Origin: DATCIH01 sp036507955
Lineage (GTDB): Bacteria > Bacillota > Clostridia > Clostridiales > Clostridiaceae
Assembly (NCBI GenBank): GCA_036507955.1
Contig: DATCIH010000023.1
Coordinates: forward strand, 1-20,540
Direction of reading: 5' to 3'
DNA: 20,540 bases
Positions 20,465 to 20,540 of this stretch are shown piece by piece. The first letter of the stretch is position 1, and the number at the start of each line of letters is the position of its first letter. The translations under genes and the position numbers were made by a program. The notes under the pieces were generated by a model that ran no database searches, was not told the origin of the DNA, and saw nothing but the letters and a program-made list of their open reading frames with translations.

Positions 20465-20510
20465 ACATGAGAAAGGAGCTTGTAAATTTGTACAAGCTCC
20501 TTTCTCATGT
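20465..20510 (+). terminator. Terminator of copy F, 20-bp stem
   Basis: ACATGAGAAAGGAGCTTGTA (20465-20484) pairs perfectly with 20491-20510 around a 6-nt loop. The inner 11 pairs correspond to the copy C hairpin. No long T-run follows. Confidence 0.75.
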
Positions 20511-20540
20511 TAATTTAGACTTTTACTTCTTTTTAAAATT

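Noticed and set aside
5908..20510. CRISPR array or integron attC array
   Set aside because: The repeats are long coding fragments separated by 0.7 to 6 kb of genes, not short repeats with uniform spacers. No cas gene or integron integrase is seen, and the hairpins differ between copies A, C/F and D, unlike attC sites.

Overview
The window is AT-rich, with compact operons, strong AGGAGG-type ribosome binding sites and protein families typical of Clostridium sensu stricto (DUF2935, DUF3888, VanZ, rubrerythrin-like, Rpn/PD-(D/E)XK, two-part ChrB). It is best read as an accessory, decaying region of a clostridial chromosome. No phage, plasmid backbone, rRNA, tRNA or CRISPR was seen.

Layout. (1) 1-2970: remains of a carbohydrate locus, with an intact sugar-binding lipoprotein followed by a GH130 mannoside-phosphorylase-like gene. 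That gene is broken by an in-frame TGA and by IS-derived sequence, and is followed by an IS3-family remnant. (2) 3000-6030: a CoA-binding protein, a DUF2935 protein, a cupin, a 5'-truncated flavodiiron-like beta-lactamase-fold gene, and a 5'-truncated gene facing it head to head. (3) 6060-9400, all minus strand: rubrerythrin-like protein, LPG-synthase/flippase-type membrane protein, several small membrane proteins and VanZ. (4) 9400-11550: a DUF3888 secreted protein, a transposase C-terminal remnant and a broken Rpn-family gene. (5) 12243-18513: the best-preserved unit, a plus-strand run of ChrB-N, two ChrB-C paralogues, two ABC ATPase/permease pairs and a DMT exporter with a His-rich tail. 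It starts at a promoter carrying a 20-bp perfect palindrome. (6) 18520-20540: a small membrane protein, a coiled-coil protein and more repeats.

The most unusual structure is a dispersed repeat. Six fragments (5908, 6690, 11928, 18521, 19312, 20308), all on the plus strand, match only the first ~62 codons of a YyaL/DUF255 thioredoxin-domain gene. Five of them lose similarity at or just after the same motif, CCHWCH. Four are followed by a perfect-stem hairpin. No full-length yyaL is present. Together they cut the right two thirds of the window into gene cassettes bounded by direct repeats. A second dispersed repeat (about 10537 and 19648) is a promoter-bearing module placed upstream of two unrelated genes. 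All family names here come from reading motifs by eye, without database searches.
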